64,000 nucleotides of DNA from Flavobacterium degerlachei (GCF_900106645.1 NZ_FNMV01000014.1:1-64000); one strand, 5' to 3'; positions 18,201 through 26,015 are shown, counted from the stretch's first letter. Notes: generated by a model not told the origin, from the letters alone. Made by a program: numbers and translations.

Positions 18201-20792
18201 GCCACACTATTATCTAATGGTAAAGGTGATACTAGCGATGCCATCGAAAGTAATGGTTATAGAAATAAATGGGCAATAAACTTGAATGCAGCCGGTTCCA
18301 TTGAACTGCAAGCAGAAGCAAAAACATTCCCGTTTGGTAGCATCAAAGTAAATAATAACAGTTGGCATCATGTCGCATTAAGCTTAACTAGAAATGGATC
18401 CATCAGGATGTATATTGATGGAAATCAAGTAGAGTCCTATGCAAGTAATGATTTAGGTGGATTTACATCAAGCACTATTTTTGTCGGAGCCAGAGGTATA
18501 ATAAGTCCTTTAAGCATAGACCAAAATTATGTGGGTTTAATGGATGAATTATGCATTTGGGGAGCAGCAAGAGATGCTGAACAAATAAAATCTGATCAAT
18601 ACCATGAACTCGATTTTAACAGTACAGGATTGCTGTTATATACTACATTTAATAAACCAGAAACAGCAAATGCTTTTGGTCCTAAATATTATTATCCATT
18701 AAACACTTTTGAAAAAACAAGTAGTTATGCTTTATTAAACAGTAAACCACTTGCATTTTCTAATGAAACTCCAGCTATTAAGCCATTTCGTCCTACAGAA
18801 TCCATTGTTGTGGATGCGGTAATAAATGGAGATAAAATAGTATTAAATCCACAAATTACAAATTGGTCAAGCATAGAAGGAAAGGTAGCTTATATTACGG
18901 TTTCTAATCTTAATGATATGGCCGATAATAGACAGCAATCGCCGGTCACCTGGAGCGCTCTCATTAATAAAAGCCCTATGAAATGGTTTGTGGAAGGACA
19001 TACTGATGTGGTGAATTTAATAAAGAGAACCAATGAAAAGCTCTCATTTGACATTACGATAGTTAATCGAGGTGGAACATCCCAGCCTTATACTGTTGAT
19101 TTGCCTAGTTGGCTATCATCACCTACAAATTCAGGAACTATTGCGCCGAATACAAAGATGACATTAACCGTAACAGTAGACGCTGATCTGGCAATTGGAA
19201 ATTACAATACAATTTTATCTCTCGCTACCAATTATGGGTATAATGAAAAAATACAATTGGACTTAAGGGTATTGGAAAAAGAGCCTATCCTTGAAGTAGA
19301 TTCCAGCAAGTTTAGCCAATCAATGAGTGTCATCGGAAAAGTAAAAATAGGTGCTATTTTTACGGATGATCTTTACGACAAGGTAGTTGCAACAGTTAAC
19401 GGCGAGGTTCGCGGAATAACGAATGTTATTTACGACGCTAGTTTCAAGGAGTACTTTGTGTATCTTACGGTGTATAGTAATGAAGTTAGCGGAGAAAATA
19501 TTTCATTTTATATATGGGATGCTTCCGATGGAAAATTAAAAGAAGCCACTTTAAACAATGAATTCACTATCCCTTATATGGCAGATGAAGTTATTGGAAC
19601 ATATTCCAGTCCCGCTATTTTTAATAATACAGAAGTAACTGGTCAGCAAGTCAGCTTTAACCAAGGCTGGACATGGACCTCTTTTAACGTAACTGATGCC
19701 CGATTCGGGAATTTAAATGCACTTACAAAAACCCTCGCTCTAAATACTTCAGATTTGATAAAATCAAATGCTCCCGCGTTATTTGATGCTTATCAGGTTA
19801 ACTCAGTCAATCCAGCTGAAAGTGGATGGTCAGGGACTGTATCTAGTAATGGTGGTATTTCAAACAATAAAATGTATAAAATAAAACTTTCAGTGGCACA
19901 AAAATTAAATATTAAAGGTGTTCCTGTAGATTTAAACACATGGTTTTTTGATTTAAATCAAAATTGGAACTGGCTCCCATTTGTAGTTTCAAAAAATGCG
20001 ACTGTTACTGATGCTTTAGCTAATCTCAATGCCAGTGAGGGTGATTTTATAAAGTCTCAATCCCTATTTTCAATCTACAGCGAGTCAGTTGGCTGGAAAG
20101 GATCTTTGTCCTATTTAAAAGTAGGCGAAGGTTATATGTTAAAGACAAACAAAGCTCAAAAGTTTACATATCCGGAATATTTGAACCGATCAAGCGGCAA
20201 AATGAATACTCAAAAAACAGCGTTTGTAAGCAATACCGAAAATGAGCTATTATCAAACCAATATGCTCAATTTCCGAGCACTATGAGTGCGATAGTAAAA
20301 TTACCTAACGGCTATGAAAGTCTCGCTTTTTACAATGAGACTGGCCAATTAAGAGGAAACACTATCTCTCAAAATATTGAAGGTACAGATTTGGCTTTTA
20401 TAACTATTTATGGCAATCAACCAGAAACACTTACTGCTTATATTGGTAAAGGAAAAAGTACGCAAGCTACAACCAAATCGATTGTTTTTTCTACGGATGC
20501 TATCTTGGGTAGTGTTGCTAATCCAATCCTTATTGGTTTAACGGAAGAAAAAATAAGTGTCTTCCCTAATCCTTTTTATCACGAACTTGAAATAGCAATC
20601 GAAACCAAAGAGAGAGGTGACGCTAAAATATTAATTTACAATATGCTTAGTCAAGTTGTATTCGTGGATACTTTTAAAATCAATTCGGATGCTGCAGTAT
20701 TGAAAATAAATCCTGCTATAACTAGTGGTGTTTATCTGCTTCAATTACAAATTAATGGAAAAGTAATAATAGAAAAAATAATAAAAAACTAA
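12219..20792 (+). CDS. Giant secreted LamG-repeat protein with T9SS sorting domain (2857 aa)
   Basis: The protein begins with a signal peptide (MTKYIYVLCLLLLSYSTLFG) and ends with a type A type-IX-secretion sorting domain (ISVFPNPFYHELEI ... GVYLLQLQINGKVI, residues about 2776-2857), so it is exported and anchored or released outside. Between them are LamG/concanavalin-like folds at about 235-430, 1760-1950 and 1955-2135, each with the F.IEFWLK or LSFWMKT style core, carboxypeptidase-like carrier repeats around 600-700, and a Ser/Thr/Gly-rich region at 1040-1160. A GNNDR-like beta domain shared with the next gene lies at about 2356-2460. Two tandem GWTWTSFN / NWNWLPF modules lie at 2477-2650. 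Likely a surface adhesin or glycan-binding protein; no enzyme active site is recognised. Confidence 0.88.
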   Translation: MTKYIYVLCLLLLSYSTLFGQEQKGVATVIGAAASAKENLNRTLTQKVNGVNKTFTIQKVSLQVGMPYMGVTDKPFTNNPTQNYKQDLGFPWGIRYRYNTFSEDAFTVSKGYFSDRIEINWDVKMNREKIISISVYRTEDIDSPNPNWGKSLKTLAADAGTYVDTNIEGGKLYRYKIAAKGVEIDGLEILYSTYITGIGYRNPTGVVTGNITFTGGNPVKDVMVVANPTGSQLSIGSSLKIPASGYASVPRLNQSLKDSITLQAWVKPEIDASSGISLYTLESNADQSLTFKVNYSANHYVQLYLGSAYVAAFDYYPSGEIDNNGDDILLPISNITKVFTHFSVVIRDNQVPKFYINGRFIEVDYKAEMTRILAKKGLPAMRIDILHRSVSLNTSSTGQPQTWTHFKMGGGANAYLDEFRVWETALSPSQIKRDYRRYLNGNEAFLNTYISANEKIGDYAYDMAHTGFNFHGNNAKLSNSLLTTAQTPTFDNTGNNIPTSSQLGVLGVTDEFGNYVISAVPYSGNGDSFTIVPSLGKHEFNPSQQLAFLGVGSTVVNKIDFIDNSSFVFKGIAVYDSRGVFPTTSDAPITGDIKDDEVYNAYVKGTVKYQKGEYWAEKDVTGKITKLHRYAQIPVPGAFVSIDNIQAIDANNVAIQTDINGRFTIEVPIGKHAISITKSGHTFDFDGRYPAKEASVANGVTTYTNTYQDFFEDRDEPITFIDNTKVIVVGRVVGGTVQADRKIGFGYDGKKTYSYKDENGVSRSIIYTSENNIGTAKLTLGYLPTGATSVTPEYKSNFSTNTETGEYRVSLLPLNYMLSKNDLTFSSGKNPDNTPILDADRTINFTAIKGVQYPTFIQGKDTIIGQPYQEVLKFAHIANPTQKVLSQTSDKTIVSDGITYTVSAEQKTPIYTQFGEYSIQVQGQELYYNYDKSLTSPEINTVPVEGGTLIATNNLALEDSEKIVVSATDPSILTYSFKGGTPNTDAATGFKRTIDLKYRSNGVDYPLMGYNKDGILLGGVADGSQTFVTAGPELPDIILRDPPGSGSSATIEKGSNFSFSKENTSSSSNGTDLNTTVSLGFKMSVGGGLAGPVMETESTNDLTTGVSTQQSSSNGKSVSTTYSFNQTISTSDEPDWVGGDADLYIGTSANQFYGTYDELVTSTTVNSTPISVTYLNGTNTVAKKIYPKVNKAMYFNESPEKTVFMYTQHHILNELIPQYLDIISQIESGDLVENQNGVLSKSAYSSSINLWRKIILNNELTKYQALKDKDQLKASLNAIIESLKDPVTNTFSESAKQLKDLLNKTFFENVSFDSGIGELTKGYEIGRLSTNTYSYELQLDASVVASVGATFNETGFGMETSTSNGSGSGSSSDDGTEETTNISYTLKDGDSNNTFSIDVINAFDGNGPIFITKGGQTSCPYEGAELSYFYNPTHPNATNPSATIVDLPEPSRIPLTIATIALEKPEITVEAADVAGIFDGRNAEFVLKLRNTSTANKEASFKLYVDQATNPDNAAINIEPNGTIINIPAGKTVAYTMTLKKVKQDQFDYKNIKVSLESICDGNATDSVLVSANFVPACSPVAIIAPSNNWLLNRNTAITSTETKPLNIKLGDFNTSFASFQKINLEYRLKGTPDWIGLRTYYKNQQDYDIAFTGGDTNIELIVGTELNYAWDIAALGLANGSYELRARTSCNNQTAFESAIIEGKVDLTSPVLFGTPTPKNGILGLGDDITLQFNEPVKINGTVTKFEFLVQKNQSPVKHEVSLAFNGSSNTATINKPAINTGDFSIEFWLKNSSPSGSSVLINQSNGIRIELIDSDLKYTIGGQSISATIAKDNTFNHYALSYDAMANTLRIIENDIERKVQQLTTKLNFTNENPIVLGGNTFKGNLHDLRFWKRSITREAAVANMNSILNGNETDLLGYWPINEGNGLIANDLARYKHLVITNTNWDISPKGTAYNFDGTNYLSISEAAKVIISKEMDATLSFWMKTNQTGVATLLSNGKGDTSDAIESNGYRNKWAINLNAAGSIELQAEAKTFPFGSIKVNNNSWHHVALSLTRNGSIRMYIDGNQVESYASNDLGGFTSSTIFVGARGIISPLSIDQNYVGLMDELCIWGAARDAEQIKSDQYHELDFNSTGLLLYTTFNKPETANAFGPKYYYPLNTFEKTSSYALLNSKPLAFSNETPAIKPFRPTESIVVDAVINGDKIVLNPQITNWSSIEGKVAYITVSNLNDMADNRQQSPVTWSALINKSPMKWFVEGHTDVVNLIKRTNEKLSFDITIVNRGGTSQPYTVDLPSWLSSPTNSGTIAPNTKMTLTVTVDADLAIGNYNTILSLATNYGYNEKIQLDLRVLEKEPILEVDSSKFSQSMSVIGKVKIGAIFTDDLYDKVVATVNGEVRGITNVIYDASFKEYFVYLTVYSNEVSGENISFYIWDASDGKLKEATLNNEFTIPYMADEVIGTYSSPAIFNNTEVTGQQVSFNQGWTWTSFNVTDARFGNLNALTKTLALNTSDLIKSNAPALFDAYQVNSVNPAESGWSGTVSSNGGISNNKMYKIKLSVAQKLNIKGVPVDLNTWFFDLNQNWNWLPFVVSKNATVTDALANLNASEGDFIKSQSLFSIYSESVGWKGSLSYLKVGEGYMLKTNKAQKFTYPEYLNRSSGKMNTQKTAFVSNTENELLSNQYAQFPSTMSAIVKLPNGYESLAFYNETGQLRGNTISQNIEGTDLAFITIYGNQPETLTAYIGKGKSTQATTKSIVFSTDAILGSVANPILIGLTEEKISVFPNPFYHELEIAIETKERGDAKILIYNMLSQVVFVDTFKINSDAAVLKINPAITSGVYLLQLQINGKVIIEKIIKN

Positions 20793-20799
20793 AATAATA

Positions 20800-20839
20800 A
20801 TTCCGGAAACGCTCTATTTAAAGAGACCTTTTCCGGAAT
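20800..20839. terminator. Hairpin between the giant gene and the next secreted-protein gene
   Basis: ATTCCGGAAA (20800-20809) pairs with TTTCCGGAAT (20830-20839), and inside it CTCT pairs with AGAG. A T-run follows at 20845-20851, and the next ATG is only 13 bases after the stem. It may end transcription of the giant gene or lower expression of the downstream gene. Confidence 0.6.
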
Positions 20840-20852
20840 AAATATCTTTTTT

Positions 20853-21770
20853 ATGAAAAAAACAGCATTTTTAGTTATACTATTTTTCCTTTCTGTCCAA
20901 GCATTAGTAGCACAGGCTCCCACTTGGTCAGTGAATGAGAATGACTATCAATACACCATGACTTTTGTGGCAAAACTGAATGTAGACGGGAAGCAGTTGA
21001 TTGGCAACAATGACAGAGTTGGTGCATTTGTTGGTAGTAGCTGCAGAGGAATAAGTGGCGTTACTTACGTTGCTAGTGAATCAAATTATTATGCCTACCT
21101 CACCGTGTTTTCTAATTCGCAAGGAGAAACGGTATCCTTCAAATTATATGACAGTTCAACTGATAAAACGGTGTCTGTAAGCAAGCAAGTAACATTTGAA
21201 GTAAATGAGCACAAAGGAAATTTATTTCAATCCTTTAGCATTGCAGCTCCTTCGCTGAATGATAAGGCAGAAATTCTGACGTTTAATTTTCAGGACATTA
21301 AAAGTGTCTCGTCCGTTATTAACGGTGGTAAGATCAACATCAGCTTGTATGACAGTTACGCATTAACTGAACTAAAACCAGTATTCACATTAAGTAAAGG
21401 TGCAAAATTGTTTAAAAACAAAATTTTACAAAAGTCAGGGGAGGTTACAGATAACTATACTTCATCCATAACATACGAAGTGCTGTCTGAAGATGAATCT
21501 AGCCTGAGTAATTATGTGGTTATTGTAACACCAACCACTACTCCTGCATTATTCTATAAAAAAGATGCTGTTTGCGATGTAAATGGTGTGGTAAAAGTGA
21601 CCTCTACGCAAGAAGGGGCTTCTGTAGTAATAGCAACTAACGGCGAAACCCTTTCAACCAAACAGATTTTAAATGGAGAGGCTATTTTTCCGGATCTAGA
21701 AATAGGAACTTATGTTGTAACAATAGGGAATGAGTGGAAGCTAATAAATATAATATTAAAAGAAAAATAG
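20853..21770 (+). CDS. Secreted companion protein sharing a domain with the giant protein
   Basis: This 305-residue protein has a signal peptide (MKKTAFLVILFFLSVQALVA, cut after AQA). Its first domain (about residues 25-125; GNNDRVGAFVGSSCRG, YYAYLTVFSNSQGE, SFKLYDSS) matches residues about 2356-2460 of the giant protein (TVNGEVRGITNV, FVYLTVYSNEVSGE, SFYIWDAS). A second Ig-like domain (TLSKGAKLFKN ... YEVLSEDESSLSNYVV) follows, then a short beta C-terminal part. No sorting domain is present, so it may stay in the periplasm or bind its large neighbour. Pairing by a shared domain suggests the two work together; this is inference. Confidence 0.75.
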   Translation: MKKTAFLVILFFLSVQALVAQAPTWSVNENDYQYTMTFVAKLNVDGKQLIGNNDRVGAFVGSSCRGISGVTYVASESNYYAYLTVFSNSQGETVSFKLYDSSTDKTVSVSKQVTFEVNEHKGNLFQSFSIAAPSLNDKAEILTFNFQDIKSVSSVINGGKINISLYDSYALTELKPVFTLSKGAKLFKNKILQKSGEVTDNYTSSITYEVLSEDESSLSNYVVIVTPTTTPALFYKKDAVCDVNGVVKVTSTQEGASVVIATNGETLSTKQILNGEAIFPDLEIGTYVVTIGNEWKLINIILKEK

Positions 21771-21772
21771 CT

Positions 21773-21901
21773 ATGAAAACGTTTGAAAAAAGCATGAAGA
21801 TTATTGGTATTCTAATTGTACTATTTTTATTCGCTGGATGCAAAGCAGATGCAATACCTTGTAAGAGTGTTCCTCAAGGTGATTTCGTATTAGTGAAATA
21901 A
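21773..21901 (+). CDS. Very short lipoprotein, 42 aa
   Basis: The frame reads MKTFEKSMKIIGILIVLFLF then AGCKADAIPCK and stops at 21899-21901. It has a hydrophobic stretch and a lipobox-like FAGC, so the mature form would be a lipid-anchored peptide of about 20 residues. It starts 2 bases after the upstream stop, consistent with the same operon. It may be a true small lipoprotein or the start of a longer gene cut off by the mobile-element debris that begins here, since its 3' end overlaps the integrase remnant. Confidence 0.5.
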   Translation: MKTFEKSMKIIGILIVLFLFAGCKADAIPCKSVPQGDFVLVK

Positions 21902-22176
21902 GCAATCGTCTTTGTTTGTTTTGAAATTGGCAAAATGCAACATTAAGGTGTTGTGGCACTTCTGAAAAAAGGGCATCAATCCGTCCGTTATTTCCTTTAA
22001 ATAGCTATTCATTTTTTGATTGCTCAAAATAGGTAACAGTTTATCTTCATTTATGCATTGTGGGTGATTGGCATATTTCAGAATTAATTCTTCGGGAATA
22101 GGAAGGAGGGGAATGCGAGAAGCTGTTTCTGTTTTTTGTCGATGGGCGGTTACTTTTTATTATTTTCGATCCAATC
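21890..22176 (-). pseudogene. C-terminal remnant of a tyrosine recombinase
   Basis: The minus strand reads QKTETASRIPLLPIPEELI, then KYANHPQCINEDKLLPILS and NQKMN. It aligns with QKTDTASKIPLLPMAQEII ... ENRLLPILTNQKMN of the intact integrase at 45996-47240. Upstream, DWIENNKK matches the preceding part but in another frame and behind a stop, so there is a frameshift near 22160. Downstream, similarity stops after YLKEI, before the HxxR and Tyr motifs. It is a non-functional relic of an integrase of the same family. Confidence 0.85.
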
Positions 22177-22307
22177 ACTTTTCTATAAAAAGAAACAAAT
22201 CGTAATCTCCTATATTTACTTTATAATTAATATAAAAAAAAGTCAATACATAGGTTTTTAGACGAACTGACGTTGGCAGTAATTTTATCGCGACGAAAAA
22301 AAACCGA

Positions 22308-22412
22308 ATGAAAAACTACATACTTTTTGCAATTTTAATAACAACATTTATTTCGTGTGGAAAGACGAAAAAAAAGAGGTATAAACAAAGGATAATATTT
22401 AAGTATATTTGA
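22308..22412 (+). CDS. Tiny lipoprotein-like frame, 34 aa
   Basis: The frame reads MKNYILFAILITTFISCGK followed by a lysine- and arginine-rich tail and a stop. The N terminus is a good lipoprotein signal (FISC). The tail is unlike a mature lipoprotein. It is more likely the 5' stub of a gene cut by rearrangement than a functional peptide, since it lies between an integrase remnant and an IS-end-like repeat. Confidence 0.3.
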   Translation: MKNYILFAILITTFISCGKTKKKRYKQRIIFKYI

Positions 22413-22453
22413 ATACTAATTAACAGATGAAAAAAAGTAGTTTTTAATAAAAA

Positions 22454-22532
22454 AGTGGGTCCTCATTTTGAATTGGAATCAGGTGATTACTTTAAATTGG
22501 AATTGGGTGGTCAATATCACTGGAATTTGCAC
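22454..22532. mobile_element. IS21-like terminal repeat remnant
   Basis: The sequence has a 24-bp period: TTTGAATTGGAATCAGGTGA (from 22467), TTTAAATTGGAATTGGGTGG (from 22491) and TATCACTGGAATTTGCA (from 22515), preceded by GTGGGTCCTCA. Repeated TGGAAT..GGTGGTCA words in this spacing are what I associate with IS21-family ends in Bacteroidota. No istA or istB gene is present. The periodicity is seen; the family call is inference. Confidence 0.4.
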
Positions 22533-22577
22533 CCTGCGAGGAAACACTGGCAGCGTTCGTCATCAATTATAATTGTT

Positions 22578-23675
22578 TTAAATGTTTTCATTAGTAGTAA
22601 ATGGTATTAAAATTTTTGCTTCAACAAGGTCTTTGTTTGGGGCTACTAATTTAAATGATGCATTATTATTGTATTGGATTCTCAATATTTTATTTAAGTT
22701 TTGCACTACCAGCCATTTATGAGATTTTTTTAAAGAAAATTTCCCAGGATTAATCACTTTTATAGAAATAAAACCTCCTTCTTTTTTAATGGTTATAGAA
22801 ACAATTCCACCTTCAATCTTTGAATCAATACCGTGTTTAATTGCATTTTCCACTAATAATTGAATGCTTAATGTAGGAATTTTAAAAGTTTCAAGTGTTT
22901 TATCAAGTTTAATTTCCAATTGTAAACGTTCTTCAAAACGCATTTTCTCCAATTCTATATAATCTCGTACTAAAGCTAATTGATCTTTTATTGAAATCAA
23001 GTTTCTTTCTTTTTCATACTAAGAAGATAGTAATAAATCGGATAGTAAATCGATAGCTCTTCGAGCGTATTGTGGGTTTTCTATCACTAAAGATTTGATA
23101 GAATTTAAAGAGTTAAATAAAAAATGTGGATTTAATTGTGCTGATAAATTATCGAGTTGCGCTTGCTTGGCAATTACCAAAAGTTTGGCATTTTGCTGAG
23201 TAGCTTCAATTTTATTTTGGTAATAATGATATAAATGATACGCCAAAATCCAGATAGACATTAATCGCAAACCAGTAAGAAGTATAGGATCCCAATAGAT
23301 TAGTGAATTCCATAAATCAATTTATTTGCTCCCTATATATAACCAGAATAAATACCATTTTATGTTTGAAATTAACGTGTATACTATTGCTAAAAAAATT
23401 ATTGAAGGTATAATTTTTCGAAATAATTGAGGTAGGCTAAGTGCGTTCCATTGTAACTTTAAAGCAATGAATCGATAGCCATGTGTTAATAGTATACCGA
23501 TTGAAATATCTAGAACATAGTTAAGAAAAGTTAAAGAGTACCCATAATGATCACGAGTAAACACTACATAAGCCCAATAAATGGAGACTACGCCCCAACC
23601 AAAAAATTGACACGTCCAATAAAGGGAAAATGTTTTATTATTTATACTCTTTTCTATTTTATCCATGGTAATCAC
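22578..23675 (-). pseudogene. LytS-type sensor kinase with two in-frame stops
   Basis: One frame of 366 codons encodes a complete kinase broken only by two nonsense codons. The N-terminal part (23322-23675) has membrane helices (WTCQFFGWGVVSIYWAYV). A TAA at 23322-23324 follows LYIGSK. Reading on in the same frame gives the rest of the sensor, then LNPHFLFNSLNSIKSLV with the phospho-acceptor His. A TAG at 23019-23021 follows SDLLLSS, where related kinases continue through a short linker. The same frame then gives SIKDQLALVRDYIELEK and the ATPase motif LVENAIKHG. No cognate LytTR regulator lies beside it. Confidence 0.85.
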
Positions 23676-23773
23676 AAAGTAAAAAATTATAAATTAATTT
23701 TAAAAGATAAAGTACATGAACGTGAAAATATGGAAGTGGATGTGAAAAATTATAACTTTATCTTATTTTCTGG

Positions 23774-24409
23774 TTATAATTTCAATTCTTCAATTAGTTT
23801 ATTAATATTGTTATCGGTTAGATCCTTAATATGATTTGTTATTTTTTCAATATTCCAATCCCACCATTTTAATTCTAAAAGTTTTTCAATTGTTTCATTT
23901 GAAAATCGTTTTTTGATTTCTTTGACAGGGTTTCCACCAACTATAGTGTAGGGTTCAACATCTTTAATTACGGTTGCATTTGTTGCATTAATGGCCCCGT
24001 CGCCAATAGATACTCCCGCCATTATTGTCGCGTTGTAACCAATCCAAACATCATTTCCAATCTTTATATCCCCTTTTTGTGGATAGGTTTTTCCATCCAT
24101 TGCATTTTCCCAACCATTTCCAAAAATTGCAAATGGGTAAGTTGATAAACTTTTAGTTAGATGGTTTGCTCCATTCATTATGAATTTCACATCAGAAGCA
24201 ATCATACAGAATTTTCCGATTATTAATTTGTCGCCTACAAAGTCAAAATGATATTTTACATTTTTTTCAAAATTTTCTACATTTTCAAAATCATCATAAT
24301 AGGTGTAATCCCCAACTATGATATTAGGATTTTTGATTATGTTTTTCAAAAAACAAAGTCTGTCATAATTTTGAAGTGGGGATTTTTGGTTTTTATCAGG
24401 TCCAGTCAT
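23774..24409 (-). CDS. Vat-like xenobiotic acetyltransferase
   Basis: This 211-residue protein belongs to the left-handed beta-helix (hexapeptide) acetyltransferases that O-acetylate antibiotics. It shows VGDYTYYDDF, DKLIIGKFCMIASDV, IMNGANH with the catalytic His, STYPFAIFGNGWE, then the hexapeptide run IKIGNDVWIGYNATIMAGV.IGDGA, and PYTIVGGNPVKEIKKRFS with the C-terminal helix ending KWWDWNIEKI. The NGANH and FGNGWE segments resemble streptogramin A acetyltransferases (Vat) more than CatB. It forms a soluble trimer and uses acetyl-CoA. Real substrate unknown; resistance is possible, not shown. Confidence 0.85.
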   Translation of the reverse strand: MTGPDKNQKSPLQNYDRLCFLKNIIKNPNIIVGDYTYYDDFENVENFEKNVKYHFDFVGDKLIIGKFCMIASDVKFIMNGANHLTKSLSTYPFAIFGNGWENAMDGKTYPQKGDIKIGNDVWIGYNATIMAGVSIGDGAINATNATVIKDVEPYTIVGGNPVKEIKKRFSNETIEKLLELKWWDWNIEKITNHIKDLTDNNINKLIEELKL

Positions 24410-24584
24410 TTGTTATGTTATTATTTTAAGTTTACTACTAAGTTAAAAAAATCACTCCCATATTCATGAAGCTCTTTAGTGTTGACATACCAACTTTAGA
24501 GTATTCTCTGATTAATTTTAGATGTAGTTCCAGACCATCATTAAAATACTTCACCATATACGCACAGCTATTTGTTGACTCCTT

Positions 24585-25088
24585 TTATATTTCTAATTTC
24601 CAATTAAATAATGCTTGTGTCTCCCCAATTTTAATGAAACCATTTTTTTCCAACACCTTGAAAGAGGCATTATTGGATTTCTCTGTTGAAGCAATAATTG
24701 ATTGTATTTCTGATTCAGTTTTAGCCCATTCAATTATTCCGCTTACGGCTTCCGTCATAAACCCTTTATTCTGAAATTCGTCATAAGTTCCATATCCAAT
24801 TTCTATTTCTCCGTTAGCATTTGGCTCACCAACGAAGCATAAATCACCTACCATTTTGTTGTCAATTTTCGAAATAGCAGTCCAAAGGGTTGAATACAAA
24901 TAATTTTTACTCTTATCAGCTACATTTGGAAGTATGGTTTGTGCAAAGGCTTCTTTTAGTTCTGGTGAAATTGTCCTGGAAGTTTGGTTTAGTTTTAGTT
25001 CAACCTCCAAAGAATTGTCACATTTTATATATTTTATCAACTGCTTATAAGTCAGTGGTTTTAAAATAAGTCGTTCAGTTTCTATCAT
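24585..25088 (-). CDS. GNAT-family N-acetyltransferase
   Basis: This 167-residue protein has the RimJ/RimL-type layout: MIETERLILKPLTYKQ at the N terminus, IDNKMVGDLCFVGEPNANG, then motif A in EIEIGYGTYDEFQNKGFMTEA (acetyl-CoA pyrophosphate loop near QNKGFM) and motif B in ASTEKSNNASFKVLEKNGF. It acetylates an amine on an unknown protein or small molecule. It sits near the Vat-like enzyme on the same strand; the 175 bases between them hold no gene I can support. Confidence 0.85.
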   Translation of the reverse strand: MIETERLILKPLTYKQLIKYIKCDNSLEVELKLNQTSRTISPELKEAFAQTILPNVADKSKNYLYSTLWTAISKIDNKMVGDLCFVGEPNANGEIEIGYGTYDEFQNKGFMTEAVSGIIEWAKTESEIQSIIASTEKSNNASFKVLEKNGFIKIGETQALFNWKLEI

Positions 25089-25124
25089 TTAGGTTTTTAT
25101 TTTTATTAAAAAAATTATTGAGTT

Positions 25125-26015
25125 CTAGTTATATTCTATTTCATAATTAATATTTGGAGAGCCTGCAAGAGTAGATTCAATTATAATTGGATAATTTTGA
25201 GAATCATAAATAAATTCATTTTCAATTAGAAACTTATAGGGAGCAGTACTTGTTATTTCCTCTATACTAATAATATTGTTTTTAAAATAAGGAAAATAGA
25301 AAGAATTAAAACCATAAGTTCTGATGTAACTTAAGCCTAAATGAGATGACAGATTAAAAAGCTCAATAAACCCAACTAGATAAGTTGATTTTAATTGACC
25401 ATAAAAAGGATTTGGGTTTTGATCATATTTTATTTCATATTCATTCAATAAAGCGTCATTTAAATCATAATCTTTAACTTTTGTTACATTGCCATTTAAA
25501 TCATAATCGAATGTAGCATAAGAATCTATTCGTGACATTTTATGAATCAAGTTCTCTGAATTCAGCTCTAAAGTAATTTCTTTACTTAAAGACACAAATT
25601 TTCCTTTTGCTAATATGATTTGTCCATTATATATTAAATCATAAGAATAAGAACCTCCCTCCGTCTCAACATAAATTATTTTTCCATCCGAATTATAGGT
25701 ATAGGTAGCATTAAATATTTTACTTACATTATTATTGCATTGATAATCAAAAAGGTACTCAATGTTGTAAGCCGTTGTAAATTCTCTTTCCTTTGCTAAA
25801 AGATTAAACTCGTTGTATGTGAATTCAGACGTCCGAGATGCAGATTCATTATTAATAGGGGTTCTTTTTATTTTCTTAATGTATTTATCAAGGGTTATGG
25901 GATAGTTATCTCCAACACAAACATCGTCTTCATTTGGGGAGGTATCAGCTTGTGTACAAGAAATAAAAAAAATACTAGCTAAAAATAGCATGAATAGTGT
26001 TGTTATTTGTTTCAA
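25125..26015 (-). CDS. Lipoprotein with YD-like repeats
   Basis: The N terminus MKQITTLFMLFLASIFFISC carries a lipobox (FISC), so the 296-residue protein should be lipid-anchored on the outer membrane. The body has several short units of the type YNSDGKIIYVETEGG, DYDLNGNVTKVKDYD and FNLLAKEREF. These resemble the RHS/YD beta repeats found in many Bacteroidota lipoproteins of unknown function. No enzymatic motif is seen. It lies in a minus-strand run with the ECF sigma operon but separated by about 95 bases. Confidence 0.65.
   Translation of the reverse strand: MKQITTLFMLFLASIFFISCTQADTSPNEDDVCVGDNYPITLDKYIKKIKRTPINNESASRTSEFTYNEFNLLAKEREFTTAYNIEYLFDYQCNNNVSKIFNATYTYNSDGKIIYVETEGGSYSYDLIYNGQIILAKGKFVSLSKEITLELNSENLIHKMSRIDSYATFDYDLNGNVTKVKDYDLNDALLNEYEIKYDQNPNPFYGQLKSTYLVGFIELFNLSSHLGLSYIRTYGFNSFYFPYFKNNIISIEEITSTAPYKFLIENEFIYDSQNYPIIIESTLAGSPNINYEIEYN

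Larger units (their letters stand above)
22177..22577. other. Gene-poor relic zone
   Basis: Apart from the tiny lipoprotein-like frame at 22308-22412 and the IS21-like end at 22454-22532 listed separately, I see no gene. ATGAAAAAAAGTAG at 22427-22440 opens a frame that stops after a few codons, as expected for debris. Confidence 0.4.

Noticed and set aside
23547..23834. Plus-strand frame of 95 codons
   Set aside because: Lies across the 5' end of the broken kinase and the end of the Vat-like gene, both supported on the minus strand.
24410..24584. Short minus-strand frame of about 38 codons between the GNAT and Vat-like genes
   Set aside because: Too short, no recognisable motif, and no conserved neighbour. 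It might be a fragment, but I cannot support it.
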